Below, piece after piece: positions 36,700 to 47,378 of a DNA stretch of 64,000 bases. This stretch comes from Terriglobia bacterium (GTDB lineage Bacteria > Acidobacteriota > Terriglobia > JAIQFV01), in the NCBI GenBank assembly GCA_020073085.1, contig JAIQFV010000018.1, positions 43,089 through 107,088 of the forward strand, read 5' to 3'. Numbering within the stretch: position 1 is the first letter of the stretch; every line of letters begins with the position of its first letter. Position numbers and translations under genes: made by a program. The notes under the pieces were generated by a model. The model was not told the origin of the DNA. It did no database searches and was given only the letters and a program-made list of their open reading frames with translations.

Positions 36700-38010
36700 T
36701 CACTGCTTGTAAATCTTCCCGTCTTTCATCACAAATGAAACTCTCTCCATCAGTGAAATATCAGACAGCGGGTCACCGTTAACGGCCACAATATCCGCCA
36801 ACTTTCCCGTCTCGATCGAACCGATCTTGTCCTCCATATCCAGTGCCTTGGCAGCGACTGATGTTGCCGACTGAATTGCCTGCATCGGGGTCATCCCGTA
36901 CTTCACCATCAAAGAGAACTCTTTGGCCTCATTCTCGCTCCAGGCGAAACCGCCGGCATCAGTTCCAAAGACGATGGTGGCCCCGGCCCTGAGCGCTCGA
37001 CCGAAGGATTCGCGGGCGATATCCATCAATTTGACCCAGATCGGTGCGCCGGCCTGTGCACGCCCCTGGGCAACGTACACCCCGACATAAAGAGTGGGAC
37101 AATAGAAAACGTTCTGCCGCTTCATCTGCGCCAGGATCTCATCACTTAAATAATCTCCATGCTCAATGGAGTCTACGCCGGCGTCCAGGGCATTCTTCTC
37201 TCCGGGGGTCGCCATCGCGTGGGCGGCGACTTTATGGCGTTCCCGGTGCGCCTCATCCACGATGGCTTTCATCTCCTCCGGCGTAAAGGTCGGAATGGAG
37301 GAGAGCGTCCCGTCCGGCTTGACGTAGTAGCTCCGATCGGCATACACCTTGATCCAGTCGGCGCCGTACTTGATCTGCTCGCGCACGGCCCGCCGGCACT
37401 CTTCCGGACTGTCGCAGGTTTGAACTCCCACCGGGACATGAACCTCCGGCGCATAGCCAAGTAAGGGATACGCGCCTGTCACATCCAGCGCTCTCGTGGA
37501 GACAATCAATCGGGGTCCGGGGATGAGGCCATTATTGATGGCCCGTTTGACGTCGACGTCAGAGTACCCGGCCCCTTCCGTTTCCAGGTCGCGCAGGGTT
37601 GTAAATCCATTTTCCAGAGCCGTCCGCGCATTCACCGTGGCGGTAATCGTACGATACTGGGGCGATTGTTTTAGCAACTGCTCGTCGTAATCGGCCGCCG
37701 TAATGTCGCCCTGTAACAAAAGGTGTGTGTGGGCATCGATTAATCCCGGCATCACGGTCGAATGGGAAAGATCGATGACCTGTGCGCCCGCTGGAACGGC
37801 CACACTGGTCCCAACGCTCTTAATCTTGTTCGCCTGTACCAGAATGGTCACATTCGACTGCGGTGAACTGCTCTTGCCATCAATCAGCTTCCCCGCCCGG
37901 ATCGCAATCACGGGGGATTGACTTTGGGGGCAGATCAGAGAAGGACTCCCAAGGCAAACCAAGACCAGCACCCCGGAGACGACCCAAGACCGGTTGAATT
38001 TGAATGTCAT
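36700..38010 (-). CDS. secreted amidohydrolase family protein
   Basis: A 436-residue exported metal-dependent hydrolase of the imidazolonepropionase/prolidase-like amidohydrolase branch. A signal (VVSGVLVLVCLGSPSLICPQ) precedes VMPGLIDAHTHLLLQG (first HxH), IKYGADWIKVYAD (carbamate/ligand Lys region), HKVAAHAMATPGEKNAL, GVDSIEHGDYL and VFGTDAGGFAW (catalytic Asp). Secreted members often act on Xaa-Pro dipeptides or cyclic amides; the substrate here is unknown. AGGAG precedes the ATG at 38010. It lies 148 bp from the decarboxylase gene on the same strand. Confidence 0.88.
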   Translation of the reverse strand: MTFKFNRSWVVSGVLVLVCLGSPSLICPQSQSPVIAIRAGKLIDGKSSSPQSNVTILVQANKIKSVGTSVAVPAGAQVIDLSHSTVMPGLIDAHTHLLLQGDITAADYDEQLLKQSPQYRTITATVNARTALENGFTTLRDLETEGAGYSDVDVKRAINNGLIPGPRLIVSTRALDVTGAYPLLGYAPEVHVPVGVQTCDSPEECRRAVREQIKYGADWIKVYADRSYYVKPDGTLSSIPTFTPEEMKAIVDEAHRERHKVAAHAMATPGEKNALDAGVDSIEHGDYLSDEILAQMKRQNVFYCPTLYVGVYVAQGRAQAGAPIWVKLMDIARESFGRALRAGATIVFGTDAGGFAWSENEAKEFSLMVKYGMTPMQAIQSATSVAAKALDMEDKIGSIETGKLADIVAVNGDPLSDISLMERVSFVMKDGKIYKQ

Positions 38011-38158
38011 AGTGCTCCTACCCTCCTTTTCAGATAATACGTCATTAGAGGAGCCGTGCTTTACGAGACTGCTCGCGACAAGGGAATTCTCGCATCGCGC
38101 CAGATTCTCCTTGGAGCGATTCCTCGAACCAAGGCTCCGCAACCAGGGGCATTCCTGG

Positions 38159-39877
38159 CTAAAACTTCTTCTCGCAGCGTTGACCTATTCGAACAACCTC
38201 ATCGATAAGAATCTTCAAGTCCCGCTCCTCCGTGCGGTAAGAAAGAATGCAGCCCCGTAAGGCGAAGCGGCCGTTGAGGACGGCGTTTGAGAGATAAGCC
38301 TTCCCCCCGCGTTGAAGTTGAGTCACGATCGCTTCGTTCAGCCGGTTCAACCGTTGATCCAGCTTGTGCTTTTGAGCGGGGCCCCTGCGAGCATACGCCT
38401 TTCGAACCGCGATTGGGACGTATCGAAAGCAAACAATGGAGAGTTCGATCGGAGCAAGAATTTCGAGATATTCATTGGCCGTGACCAGCGACCCCAGCAC
38501 CTGGGCCATGTTCAAATTCTTTTCAATGCATGCGGCGAGGAGCCGGGCGCCGTAACACCTGAACGCCATCCAGATTTTAAGGGCTCGAAAGCGCCGAGAC
38601 AGTTCGATTCCGTGCTCAAAGAAGGCGAAGTCCTCGCCCGGAATTCCGGCGATCACCTTGGCGTATTCACCGCTCCCACTGAAGGTCCGATAAGCATGGC
38701 GGCGATCACGGACCAGGATACAACCCGCGTCGAGAGGTTGGTAGAGCCACTTGTGGGGATCCAGCGAGACGGAATCCGCCTTTTCGATTCCGCGAAAGCG
38801 ATTCCGGATGGCTGGCACAAGGGCTGCAAATCCTCCATAGGCGCCATCCACGTGAAACCACAAACCCTCACGCCGGCAGATTCTCGCCACCCCCTCAAGA
38901 TCGTCGATCGCACCCGTATTCACCGTGCCCGCACTGGCCACCACACAGAAGGGACGATGGCCCCGCCGCCTATCCTGTGCAATCTGCTTTTCCAAATCGG
39001 AGAGCTCCATCCTGAAGGCGTGATCAACCGAGACGGTGCGAACGGAGGATCTCCCTAGCCCAAGCAGCGCCGCCGACTTCGGTATCGACATGTGACCCTG
39101 TTCAGACATGTAAAGGGTCATTCGAGGATGACCCAGCGCCTGCATCCCATTCCTGGAGACATCCTTGCCTGCCTTCACCTCCCGGGCGATCGCCAGGGCC
39201 TGGAGAGTGGCCAACGACCCACCGCTCATGAACATGCCGATCGCGTCTCTGGGATACCCCAGGATCTCTTTGATCCAGTCAATCGCAAGCAATTCGGTTT
39301 CGACCGCCGAAGGGGCTGATCGCCAGGCTGTCACGTTCTGATTAATGGTGGAAGTCAGAAGGTCGGCCATCACGCCGACGGGGTTTCCGGAGGAAGACAC
39401 GTACCCGAAGAATCTTGGGTGCAGGTTGTGTCGCGCATTCGCAAGGATTGTTTCACGAAATTCCCGGATCACCTCCCTGGGGGACGTGGGCCCCTGCGGC
39501 AATCGTTTTCGGATCACGCGGCGAAGGTGCTTACCATGGACTTGAGGAAACACCCGCCATTCGTTAACCGAGTTGAAATAGTCCTTCGTGACCGCCGCAG
39601 CCTCACGGAATGCGAATTTCAAATCTCCTTCGCTGAAATCAAGCGTGGGCAGTGATCCACGCTTCTTTTTCGGTTGACGTTCCAAGACGCCCACTTTCTG
39701 ACGGGTGAGTGCGAATTCGGCACTTATGGAACCAGTGCCATCGCCGGCCAGCCTCGAGGGTGAAGCACCGCTGTTGAAATACGAATTGCAAATTGCTGAA
39801 GGATGCGCCTGAGAATATAAATCGAAATCTTCCAAACGTCCAGTCAAGCGAGATAGCGCCTCGGGGCCCCCGACCAT
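38159..39877 (-). CDS. PLP-dependent aromatic-L-amino-acid-type decarboxylase
   Basis: A group II decarboxylase (DDC family). Visible are HPRFFGYVSSSGNPVGVMAD, TELLAIDWIKEILGYP, GMFMSGGSLATLQALAIAR, FCVVASAGTVNTGAIDDLEG, WFHVDGAYGGFAAL and the PLP lysine in SLDPHKWLYQPLDAGC. The C-terminal part (ALKIWMAFRCYG) is normal. The frame gives 572 residues; the first ~90 are low-similarity and the true start may be downstream. Enzymes of this family decarboxylate aromatic amino acids, glutamate or cysteine sulfinate; the exact substrate cannot be read here. Confidence 0.88.
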   Translation of the reverse strand: MVGGPEALSRLTGRLEDFDLYSQAHPSAICNSYFNSGASPSRLAGDGTGSISAEFALTRQKVGVLERQPKKKRGSLPTLDFSEGDLKFAFREAAAVTKDYFNSVNEWRVFPQVHGKHLRRVIRKRLPQGPTSPREVIREFRETILANARHNLHPRFFGYVSSSGNPVGVMADLLTSTINQNVTAWRSAPSAVETELLAIDWIKEILGYPRDAIGMFMSGGSLATLQALAIAREVKAGKDVSRNGMQALGHPRMTLYMSEQGHMSIPKSAALLGLGRSSVRTVSVDHAFRMELSDLEKQIAQDRRRGHRPFCVVASAGTVNTGAIDDLEGVARICRREGLWFHVDGAYGGFAALVPAIRNRFRGIEKADSVSLDPHKWLYQPLDAGCILVRDRRHAYRTFSGSGEYAKVIAGIPGEDFAFFEHGIELSRRFRALKIWMAFRCYGARLLAACIEKNLNMAQVLGSLVTANEYLEILAPIELSIVCFRYVPIAVRKAYARRGPAQKHKLDQRLNRLNEAIVTQLQRGGKAYLSNAVLNGRFALRGCILSYRTEERDLKILIDEVVRIGQRCEKKF

Positions 39878-40009
39878 GATTCACAACAGCTCGCCCTCCA
39901 CCCAAGATTTTTTGAGTCGTTTTGCTTCGCGTTGAATCAATGAGGAGTGAGAGCGGTCTTCCTTCTTGGATGGCCGTCAAACCTGTCGCTGTCGTGAATG
40001 AGGCTTTCC

Positions 40010-41470
40010 ATGGAAAAAGGGGTGCGTAGCACAAGTTATGGTTCTATGTCCGACCGCAAAGGTCATTTCAGGCAGGCTTATCAACCTCTCGTGTCTCTCA
40101 CCTTCGTATTATTGACCCTGATCTTCTTGCCTGGACACAATTCGTATCCGCAGGCTGTTCCCGCCTCCTCTTCTCAGGCTTCACCCCCGCTCACATTGCG
40201 TCAAGCCGTTGAACTCGCCCTCCAGAACAATTCCTCGCTCAAGGCTGCCCATGAAGGACTTGCAATGGCCCAGCAGAAGGTGCCGCAAGCAGTGTCGCGC
40301 TATCTTCCGGAAGTCAACTTCGACGAAAGTCTTACCCGGGGCAACAACCCGGTCTACGTTTTCGGAAGCCTCCTGAACCAGCGGCAATTCGGGCCGGAGA
40401 ATTTCTCCATCTCGTCGCTGAACAGGCCGGACGCACTCGACAATTTCCAAGCCAAGCTCTCAGTTCAACAGGTCCTCTACGATGCCGGGAAGATTCGGGG
40501 GGCCATCTCGCAGGCCAAACTGGGAGAGAAAATGGCACAGCAGGATGTTGAGAAGACGCGCCAGGAATTGATCTTTCGAGTGGTCAGGGCCTACACGATG
40601 CATCTGCTTGCCCGCTCAGGCCAGGAGGTGGCTGAGGACGCCGTTAAGACCGCCGAGGCCTCCAGTGAGAAGGCGGCATCGATGTATCAGTCAGGCATGA
40701 TTGTTGAATCCGACCGGCTGGCGGCCCAAGTCTTCCTCGCGCGGATGCAGGAGGAACTGCTCAAAGCGAAGAACCAGGTGGCTCTTTCCAGGGCGAGTCT
40801 TAACTTTGAAATGGGACTGCCGGTCGACAATCCAATCGAAATCGCGGCGGGTTTGAACGAAGTTCGATTTGATTCGGAGCCCCAGGATTCGCTTTTCAAA
40901 CAAGCCCTTGAGCGCCGCCCCGACTATGTTCAGACCGTATTGATGAAGGACATTGCCCGGAAAGGTGTGGGAATCGCGCGAGCAGAGTTCCTCCCCCAGA
41001 TCGGCGTTTTTGGGTCCTGGGAGGCAGACTCTCAAAACTTTGCGGACCGGGGAGGAAACAATTGGATTGTCGGGGCGAGGCTGCACTTGAACCTCTTTCG
41101 AGGGCGCGGCGATAAAGCTCAACTGGAGGAAGCCAAGGCCAACCTGGAACGATCCATGGCGATGAACAACTTTATCTCGGCCGCGGTGAGGTTGCAGGTC
41201 AAGCAGACGGTCCTGGACCTCGACAGCACCCGCCAGCGGATTGAGGTCACCCAGTCTGCCATTGGGCAGGCGGAGGAAACTTTGCGGATTGTTCAAAACC
41301 GGTATGGAGCCGGCTTGACCACCATCACCGAACTGCTGAGAGCCCAGACAGACCTGACACAGACGCGAACGGCATATTTCCAGGCACTCTACGAACACCG
41401 CATTGCCAAGGCCAACGCCGAGCTGGCATCGGGGGTCTTGGATGTGCAGTCCCAAGTTCTCAACCAATAG
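40010..41470 (+). CDS. TolC-family outer membrane efflux protein
   Basis: About 486 residues. A signal peptide (LTFVLLTLIFLPGHNSYPQ) precedes two outer-membrane-efflux repeats: LTLRQAVELALQNNSSLKAA, then EFLPQIGVFGSWEADSQNF and VQNRYGAGLTTITELLRAQT. These form the trimeric outer-membrane channel with a periplasmic coiled-coil tunnel. GAGG six bases ahead favours the ATG at 40010; starts at 39998 or 40046 are also possible. It heads an operon with the adaptor and RND pump. Confidence 0.92.
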   Translation: MEKGVRSTSYGSMSDRKGHFRQAYQPLVSLTFVLLTLIFLPGHNSYPQAVPASSSQASPPLTLRQAVELALQNNSSLKAAHEGLAMAQQKVPQAVSRYLPEVNFDESLTRGNNPVYVFGSLLNQRQFGPENFSISSLNRPDALDNFQAKLSVQQVLYDAGKIRGAISQAKLGEKMAQQDVEKTRQELIFRVVRAYTMHLLARSGQEVAEDAVKTAEASSEKAASMYQSGMIVESDRLAAQVFLARMQEELLKAKNQVALSRASLNFEMGLPVDNPIEIAAGLNEVRFDSEPQDSLFKQALERRPDYVQTVLMKDIARKGVGIARAEFLPQIGVFGSWEADSQNFADRGGNNWIVGARLHLNLFRGRGDKAQLEEAKANLERSMAMNNFISAAVRLQVKQTVLDLDSTRQRIEVTQSAIGQAEETLRIVQNRYGAGLTTITELLRAQTDLTQTRTAYFQALYEHRIAKANAELASGVLDVQSQVLNQ

Positions 41471-41506
41471 ACCAGGATGAAATCGTATCGAGACGGAGTT
41501 CCAGCG

Positions 41507-42694
41507 ATGATTAACAAGATAATATGGGCGCTTCTGGGATGCACCCTCGTCGGGGGATTTTTCATACTGATCTCCTGTGGGGGCGAGATCAAATCCGGTG
41601 GAGCCAAGGTGGACCATCCGGCGGTTACCGGGGTGAAAGCCATCCCTGTTCAACCACAGACGGTCCCGGAGTACTTCGAGGGCGTCGGGACAGTGAAATC
41701 CATCAATACGAGTGTCGTTTCAAGCAAGGTCATGGCGGCAGTCCGTGAAGTCAGGGTGAAGGAAGGGGACCGGGTTCATGCCGGGCAGGTCCTGATGCTG
41801 CTCGACGATCGAGAGGGGACGGCACAGCTTTCCAAGGCGCGCGCCGGAACTTCGGAAGTTCAACAGGCCCTGGTCGAGGCCGATCAGGGGATCCGGGCAG
41901 CGGATGCGAATCGCCAGTTTGCCGCCGCTACCTACAATCGTTTCAAGGATCTATACGAGAAGAAATCGGTCAGCCCCCATGAATTTGAAGAAGTGGAATC
42001 CAAGTACAAGGGTGCGCAAGCGGCGTATCAGTCCATGCTGGCCCGCAAGGAGCAGATCCAGGCGAAGGAGAAGCAAGTGAACGCCGATACCGTCACAGCC
42101 CAGACCCTGGTGAGCTATTCCCGCATCACCGCGCCTTTGGACGGGATCGTGACGCAGAAGAATGTCGACGTCGGAACGATGGCCGCTCCAGGAGTGCCTT
42201 TGATCGTGGTGGAGGACACCTCAAACTATCGCCTTGAAGTAGCGGTGGAGGATGCAGAGATAAACAAGGTGAAATTAAACGACCCGGTTCAAGTGCAGAT
42301 CGACGCCCTGGGACCCGCCACGATTCCCGGGCGGGTTGCGGAGATCGTTCCCGCCTCTGACCCCGCCACTCGCAGTAATCTGGTCAAAGTGAGCCTCACG
42401 ATGGACCGGGACAAGCCGGGTCAACGGACCTCGATTCGCTCCGGATTGTATGGCAAAGCGCTGTTTGTCGTCAGTCAGAAAAAGGCGCTCCTAGTTCCCC
42501 GAAAATCGATCATCCAACAAGGCCAGCTCGAAGGGATTTTCGTGGTGGATGGATCTGATCTCGCCCATCTTCGCCTGGTCAAGACCGGTAAAGCGTATGG
42601 AGAGAGCCTCGAGGTTCTCGCGGGGCTGAAGGCTGGAGAGAAGGTGGTTGTGGAGAACGTCGGAATAGTCCGCGATGGAACTCAGTTGAGGTAG
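41507..42694 (+). CDS. RND efflux periplasmic adaptor, lipoprotein
   Basis: A 395-residue membrane-fusion protein. The lipobox (FFILISCGGE) predicts attachment to the inner membrane. The order is beta-barrel and lipoyl half (VREVRVKEGDRVHAGQVLML), long helical hairpin, second lipoyl half (SRITAPLDGIVTQKNVDVG), and C-terminal beta domain. The ATG at 41507 is favoured by GGAG at 41495-41498; an in-frame ATG at 41477 is the alternative. It connects the pump downstream to the TolC-like channel upstream. Confidence 0.92.
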   Translation: MINKIIWALLGCTLVGGFFILISCGGEIKSGGAKVDHPAVTGVKAIPVQPQTVPEYFEGVGTVKSINTSVVSSKVMAAVREVRVKEGDRVHAGQVLMLLDDREGTAQLSKARAGTSEVQQALVEADQGIRAADANRQFAAATYNRFKDLYEKKSVSPHEFEEVESKYKGAQAAYQSMLARKEQIQAKEKQVNADTVTAQTLVSYSRITAPLDGIVTQKNVDVGTMAAPGVPLIVVEDTSNYRLEVAVEDAEINKVKLNDPVQVQIDALGPATIPGRVAEIVPASDPATRSNLVKVSLTMDRDKPGQRTSIRSGLYGKALFVVSQKKALLVPRKSIIQQGQLEGIFVVDGSDLAHLRLVKTGKAYGESLEVLAGLKAGEKVVVENVGIVRDGTQLR

Positions 42695-42703
42695 ACGAAG
42701 GAA

Positions 42704-45700
42704 ATGAAAAAGGAAATCGGGTTCGCTGGAAGGATCGCCCAGACATTCATCGAGTCCAAGCTCACCCCGCTCATCATCGCGGCTTCCATCCTGTTGGGTG
42801 TCGGCGCGGTCATCCTCCTCCCGCGGGAAGAGGAGCCACAGATCATCGTCCCCATGATTGACGTCATGGTCCAGATGCCCGGCGCCTCGGCCAAGGAGGT
42901 CGAGGAACGGATTACCAAGCCGATGGAGAAACTGATCCGCGAGGTACCGGGGGTCGAGTATGTATATTCGACCTCATCGCCGGGTGTCTCCATGGCGATC
43001 GTCCGGTTCTATGTCGGTCAGAAGGAAGAAGACAGCATTGTCCGGCTGAACCAGAAAATGTTCGCCCATTTTGATCTGATCCCTCCGGGGGCGAGCCCGC
43101 CCCTGATCAAGCCGCGGTCCATTGACGACGTTCCGGTTCTGGCGCTGACGCTTTGGAGTGAGCGGTACGATGCCTTTACTATGCGCCGCGTGGCCGCACA
43201 ACTCCACGATCAAATCAAGGAGGTTCCCGATGTCTCCGAAGTGAAAATCATCGGAGGGCAACGCCGCCAACTCCGGGTGACCCTGGACCCGGCCAGGATG
43301 GCCGCCTACAATGTGGCACCCGCCCTGTTGGTTTCCGCGCTGGATCAATCCAACCGTCAACTGCAATCCGGTAGCTTCTCTTCTGGAAATCAGGAGTTTC
43401 TGGTCCAGACCGGCGGGTTTTTACATTCCTTGGAGGACGTGGAGCGTGTTGTGGTCGGGGTATCCAACAATCGCCCTGTCTACCTGCGCGACGTAGCCCG
43501 GATCGAAGATGGGCCGGAGGAAGCCGGTGATTACGTGTTTTTCGGGGCGGGACCTGCCGCCCGATCCAAAGGGATCGAATCTACGACATCCTCGCAGCCG
43601 AATCCGGCCTCTGTGGCGCCCGGATCAAATCCGGTGCCCTCATCTCCATTCCCCGCGGTCACCCTTTCGATTGCCAAGCGCAAAGGGACCAACGCCATCA
43701 CGATCGCCCAGGAAGTGATCGAAAAGGTGGGTCGTCTGAAGGGCACCTTGATCCCCGAGGACATTCACATCACGACGACCCGCAACTATGGGGAGACGGC
43801 GCGAGAGAAATCGAACGAGCTTCTGTTCCACATGATGCTCGCCATCCTCTCCGTTTCTGCCCTGATTTGGTTGACGATCGGACTGCGCGAATCAGGGATC
43901 GTGGCGATTGCAATCCCTGTCACCCTGGCACTGACCCTCGCGGTCTTCTATCTTTACGGCTACACGCTCAATCGAATCACGCTTTTCGCGTTGATCTTCT
44001 CCATAGGAATTCTGGTGGATGATGCGATTGTCATCGTCGAAAACATCGTCCGTCATTACCGTCTCCCGGAGAACGAGGGCCGACCAGTCCGCGAAGTCGC
44101 CGTCGAGGCCGTCGATGAAGTCGGAAACCCCACCATTCTGGCCACGTTTACGGTGATTGCCGCCATCGTTCCCATGGCCTTCGTCAGTGGGTTGATGGGT
44201 CCTTATATGCGGCCCATTCCCATTGGCGCCTCTGCCGCCATGATTTTTTCGCTGCTGGTGGCGTTTGTCGTCACCCCCTGGGCAGGCCTGCGGCTGCTCA
44301 AGCGCCAGGGAAATCATGTCCACCACCAGGAGAGTTGGTCGACGAAATTGTACCGGCGGGTCATGTCCCGATTGATTCATGATCCGCGGCGGCGGTTCGG
44401 ATTCCTGTTGACCGTTGCCGTTTTGCTGCTGGCCGCATTCTCGCTCTTTGCATTCAAGCTCGTGCGCGTCAAGATGCTTCCCTTTGACAACAAGAGCGAG
44501 TTCCAGGTGATCATTGACACGCCGGAAGGAACGACCCTTGAAGAAACCGCTGCGGTGACTCGTGAGATTGGCGACTACATTGCCACTCAGCCGGAGGTGA
44601 CGGATTATGAGATGTATGCCGGCACTGCGTCGCCCTACAACTTCAACGGCCTTGTCCGTCATTACTTCCTGCGCCGGGGCCCTCACACCGCCGACATTCA
44701 GGTCAACCTCGTTTCCAAGGGGGACCGAAGCGCTCAAAGTCACGACATCGCCAAGCGACTGCGCCCCCGGATTGTCCAGATCGCAGACCACTATCACGCG
44801 CGTGTGAAAGTGGCCGAAGTCCCGCCGGGCCCGCCCGTCCTACAAACGCTGGTGGCCGAAGTGTATGGCCCGGATTACAAACGCCAGACTGAAATCGCCC
44901 GCCAGATCCGGGACATCTTCGACCGGACGCCGGGCGTGGTGGATGTGGACTGGTACATGGAGGGGGATCAGACCCAGTACCGGTTCGTCATCGACAAAGA
45001 AAAAGCCGCGTTGAACGGCGTCACTGCGGAGCAGATCGCTTCCACGCTTCGCATCGCCGTCGAGGGAATGAACGCAGGATTGCTGCACCAGCCACAGGAC
45101 AAAGAAGACGTGCCCATCCAATTGCGCTTGCCGGCGGCGGAACGATCGAGCACCGACGACCTGAAATCACTAAAGGTCATGGGCTTTCAGGGTAAGCTCG
45201 TGCCGCTGGGGGAACTGGTCCATATCGAGGAAGGACTGGGTGACAAGAGCATTTATCACAAGAATCTGATGCCTGTCGTCTATGTCACCGGAGATGTGGC
45301 GGGCCAGGAGGAGAGTCCGGTTTACGCCATTTTGAAATTGAACAAGGCGATTGACCAAATGAAACTGCCGGAAGGCTACACCCTGGGGCGATACGTCGCA
45401 CACCAGCCTTTCATCGCCGACAAGTACTCCCTGAAATGGGACGGGGAGTGGCATATCACCTACGAGGTGTTCCGCGACCTTGGCTTGGCGTTTGCCGCAG
45501 TTCTCGTCCTCATTTATATCCTGGTAGTCGGATGGTTCCAATCGTTCAAGACTCCCCTGGCGATCATGGCCGCCATTCCCTTCTCGCTGGTGGGAATCTT
45601 GCCGGCACACGCGCTGATGGGGGCGTTTTTTACCGCGACCTCCATGATCGGTTTCATTGCAGGGGCCGGAATCGTGGTGCGCAATTCGATCATCCTCGTG

Positions 45701-45964
45701 GACTTCATCGAACTTCGCCTGAATCAGGGCATGCCGCTGCGCGAGGCCGTCATCGAGGCGGGAGCTGTTCGGTTCCGGCCCATGATGCTGACGGCTGCGG
45801 CCGTCATTATTGGATCTGCCGTGATTCTGTTTGATCCCATTTTCCAGGGTCTGGCCATATCCCTCATGGCCGGCGAGGTGGCTTCCCTGCTGCTCTCCCG
45901 GATGACGGTCCCCATCGTTTACTTCCTGAGCGAAAGGAAGAAATGGGAACACGCTCAATCATGA
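42704..45964 (+). CDS. RND-family efflux transporter, inner membrane pump
   Basis: A 1086-residue proton-driven RND permease. The N-terminal helix starts [20 protein letters not shown]. Periplasmic domains follow ([18 protein letters not shown]). The helix-4 segment [18 protein letters not shown] carries the two Asp residues of the proton relay, and later helices include [21 protein letters not shown] Pro/Ser-rich insertion occurs near residues 275-310, unusual for the family. Ten bp separate it from the adaptor stop. Substrates (drugs, lipids or metals) are not evident; CzcA/CusA-type metal motifs are not obvious. Confidence 0.92.
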   Translation: MKKEIGFAGRIAQTFIESKLTPLIIAASILLGVGAVILLPREEEPQIIVPMIDVMVQMPGASAKEVEERITKPMEKLIREVPGVEYVYSTSSPGVSMAIVRFYVGQKEEDSIVRLNQKMFAHFDLIPPGASPPLIKPRSIDDVPVLALTLWSERYDAFTMRRVAAQLHDQIKEVPDVSEVKIIGGQRRQLRVTLDPARMAAYNVAPALLVSALDQSNRQLQSGSFSSGNQEFLVQTGGFLHSLEDVERVVVGVSNNRPVYLRDVARIEDGPEEAGDYVFFGAGPAARSKGIESTTSSQPNPASVAPGSNPVPSSPFPAVTLSIAKRKGTNAITIAQEVIEKVGRLKGTLIPEDIHITTTRNYGETAREKSNELLFHMMLAILSVSALIWLTIGLRESGIVAIAIPVTLALTLAVFYLYGYTLNRITLFALIFSIGILVDDAIVIVENIVRHYRLPENEGRPVREVAVEAVDEVGNPTILATFTVIAAIVPMAFVSGLMGPYMRPIPIGASAAMIFSLLVAFVVTPWAGLRLLKRQGNHVHHQESWSTKLYRRVMSRLIHDPRRRFGFLLTVAVLLLAAFSLFAFKLVRVKMLPFDNKSEFQVIIDTPEGTTLEETAAVTREIGDYIATQPEVTDYEMYAGTASPYNFNGLVRHYFLRRGPHTADIQVNLVSKGDRSAQSHDIAKRLRPRIVQIADHYHARVKVAEVPPGPPVLQTLVAEVYGPDYKRQTEIARQIRDIFDRTPGVVDVDWYMEGDQTQYRFVIDKEKAALNGVTAEQIASTLRIAVEGMNAGLLHQPQDKEDVPIQLRLPAAERSSTDDLKSLKVMGFQGKLVPLGELVHIEEGLGDKSIYHKNLMPVVYVTGDVAGQEESPVYAILKLNKAIDQMKLPEGYTLGRYVAHQPFIADKYSLKWDGEWHITYEVFRDLGLAFAAVLVLIYILVVGWFQSFKTPLAIMAAIPFSLVGILPAHALMGAFFTATSMIGFIAGAGIVVRNSIILVDFIELRLNQGMPLREAVIEAGAVRFRPMMLTAAAVIIGSAVILFDPIFQGLAISLMAGEVASLLLSRMTVPIVYFLSERKKWEHAQS

Positions 45965-46028
45965 CCGGCAAGTAAAGACCTCTTCATCAAGCGGCAACAC
46001 CAACGCAATTCTCGAAAGGATGAGTCTC

Positions 46029-46505
46029 ATGGAACCTAAAAAAACATTCAAGATATTTCACTACAACACACAACTCCGCTGGAGCGGTGAACGCCGGGGA
46101 GATTTATCAAGCGAGGGGAAGCCCGGGCTCGAAATCGCCGCGCCGCCGGAGTTTAAAGGACACCCCGGCCTATGGACGCCGGAAGACCTCTTTGTCGCCG
46201 CGGTCGAAATCTGCACCATGACGACGTTTCTGGCTTTTGCCAGTCACAAGAAGTTAGGCCTCCTTCAATACGAGAGTGCCGCGGAAGGCACGCTGGAACA
46301 TGTGGAGGGTAAATACCAATTCACCCGGGTGGTTGTGACTCCGCGGATCACCGTAGCCACGGCTGATGAGATTCCCCCAGCGGAGCAGTTAATCCACGAG
46401 GTCGAGGGTGCGTGTTTGATCTCCAACTCCCTTAAGACGCACGTGGAGATTCAGCCGGTCATCGTCGCGGAAGACCCGTGCTTGAAGCCGGCGGTGATCG
46501 CGTAA
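46029..46505 (+). CDS. OsmC-family protein (first copy)
   Basis: A 158-residue OsmC/Ohr-fold protein, a class of thiol peroxidases and related proteins acting against organic hydroperoxides. Characteristic segments are LRWSGERRGDL, PEDLFVAAVEICTMTTFLAF (first Cys) and HEVEGACLISNSLKTHVEIQ (second Cys). AAAGGA at the preferred distance favours the ATG at 46029 over 46020. It lies just after the efflux operon on the same strand and may be its last gene. Confidence 0.85.
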   Translation: MEPKKTFKIFHYNTQLRWSGERRGDLSSEGKPGLEIAAPPEFKGHPGLWTPEDLFVAAVEICTMTTFLAFASHKKLGLLQYESAAEGTLEHVEGKYQFTRVVVTPRITVATADEIPPAEQLIHEVEGACLISNSLKTHVEIQPVIVAEDPCLKPAVIA

Positions 46506-46654
46506 GGGTTATTCATGGGGAGGATGAATAGCAAGACACGCCAGACAGAATTTTCTTGTTGTTGTCTTGCTCTTTGAGGGATCCAGTATGCCTGCAGAGG
46601 CGGTCCCGTGGACTTCCGAAGGGCCAATCCGATCCGCTATTCAGGGGTGATTCT

Positions 46655-46936
46655 ATGATGCGACATACAAAGAAAACCCGCCTGCAACAATCAACTCGCT
46701 GCAAGGACTTGCTCCGGACGGTTGCCGATTATCTTGACGGGGAGCTTCCACAGCCACTTTGTGTCGAACTCGAAACGCATATCAAGAAATGCCAAACCTG
46801 CGATTGCGTCATCGATGCCCTCAAGAAGACCCTGGCCTTGTACAAGAGGATGCCGGAGATCGAGATCCCCCCCAAAACGAGACGAGACCTTGACCACCTC
46901 CTGAAGAAGCGATGCCTGGGTCAGAGCAAGAATTAA
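46655..46936 (+). CDS. putative anti-sigma factor with CHCC zinc finger
   Basis: A 93-residue soluble protein. The zinc-finger signature of anti-sigma domains (ZAS/mycothiol-type) is visible: CKDLLRTVADYLDGEL, then CVELETHIKKCQTCD (H-x3-C-x2-C), followed by a helical tail. There is no membrane segment. Such proteins usually hold an ECF sigma factor in a redox- or zinc-dependent way and are co-transcribed with it. Here the only ECF sigma gene is at 48337-48975 on the opposite strand, so partnership is uncertain. Confidence 0.75.
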   Translation: MMRHTKKTRLQQSTRCKDLLRTVADYLDGELPQPLCVELETHIKKCQTCDCVIDALKKTLALYKRMPEIEIPPKTRRDLDHLLKKRCLGQSKN

Positions 46937-46960
46937 ACCTGAACCCCCTGTTGTATCCGG

Positions 46961-46992
46961 AAAAGGGACTGTCCCTAGGGACAGTCCCTTTT
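46961..46992 (+). terminator. 32-bp perfect palindrome with T tail, likely terminator
   Basis: A perfect palindrome centred at 46976/46977 with arms starting AAAAGGGACTGTCCC and its mirror GGGACAGTCCCTTTT, followed by further T. It begins 24 bp after the anti-sigma-like gene stop. It is a strong intrinsic-terminator candidate; its exact symmetry is unusual. Confidence 0.75.
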
Positions 46993-47378
46993 TGTTTCAG
47001 GAATGGCTCCCCCGGGGCCCGATGGAGGATTGCAGGCCAACGGCATGAATCGATTGCGGCGGGGAGACAAGCTTCCACCAGGTTGACGAGCAAGATCTGA
47101 AATTTCAAATTGGAGATCGCGGATTAAAGGGGGAAAGAGATGACGGGCAGCCACCGCGAGGAGGCCACCCCAGCCCTCTAGGCTAAAACTCACTCCCCAG
47201 AGCACAGCTCCAAGAGAATGTGGGAGCCCTTGTGGAGGATCTCTCTACTCTCGCCAGAACGGAGCTACTACATCGGGGTCCAGGTGGATTTCGAGTGAAT
47301 GAAGGCATCCCGCACACCGGAATGCCTTCCTCGGAGGGATGAGACGGGGATTCTGTCGACCGCGCCATTGCAGGTCAT
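46993..47378. other. intergenic gap after the anti-sigma gene
   Basis: About 385 bp. Short ORFs in both strands lack features. A hairpin near its right end (47301-47329) may terminate the minus-strand gene. Otherwise nothing is seen. Confidence 0.5.
47301..47329 (-). terminator. hairpin downstream of the His/Met-rich gene
   Basis: On the minus strand GAAGGCAT-TCCGG and its near-complement GATGCCTTC form a stem-loop about 50 bp after the stop of the 47379 gene, followed by TTCATTC. Possible terminator. Confidence 0.45.

Noticed and set aside
43892..45958. Two minus-strand ORFs opposite the RND pump
   Set aside because: Low-complexity, Gly/His-rich translations typical of antisense of GC-rich coding DNA.
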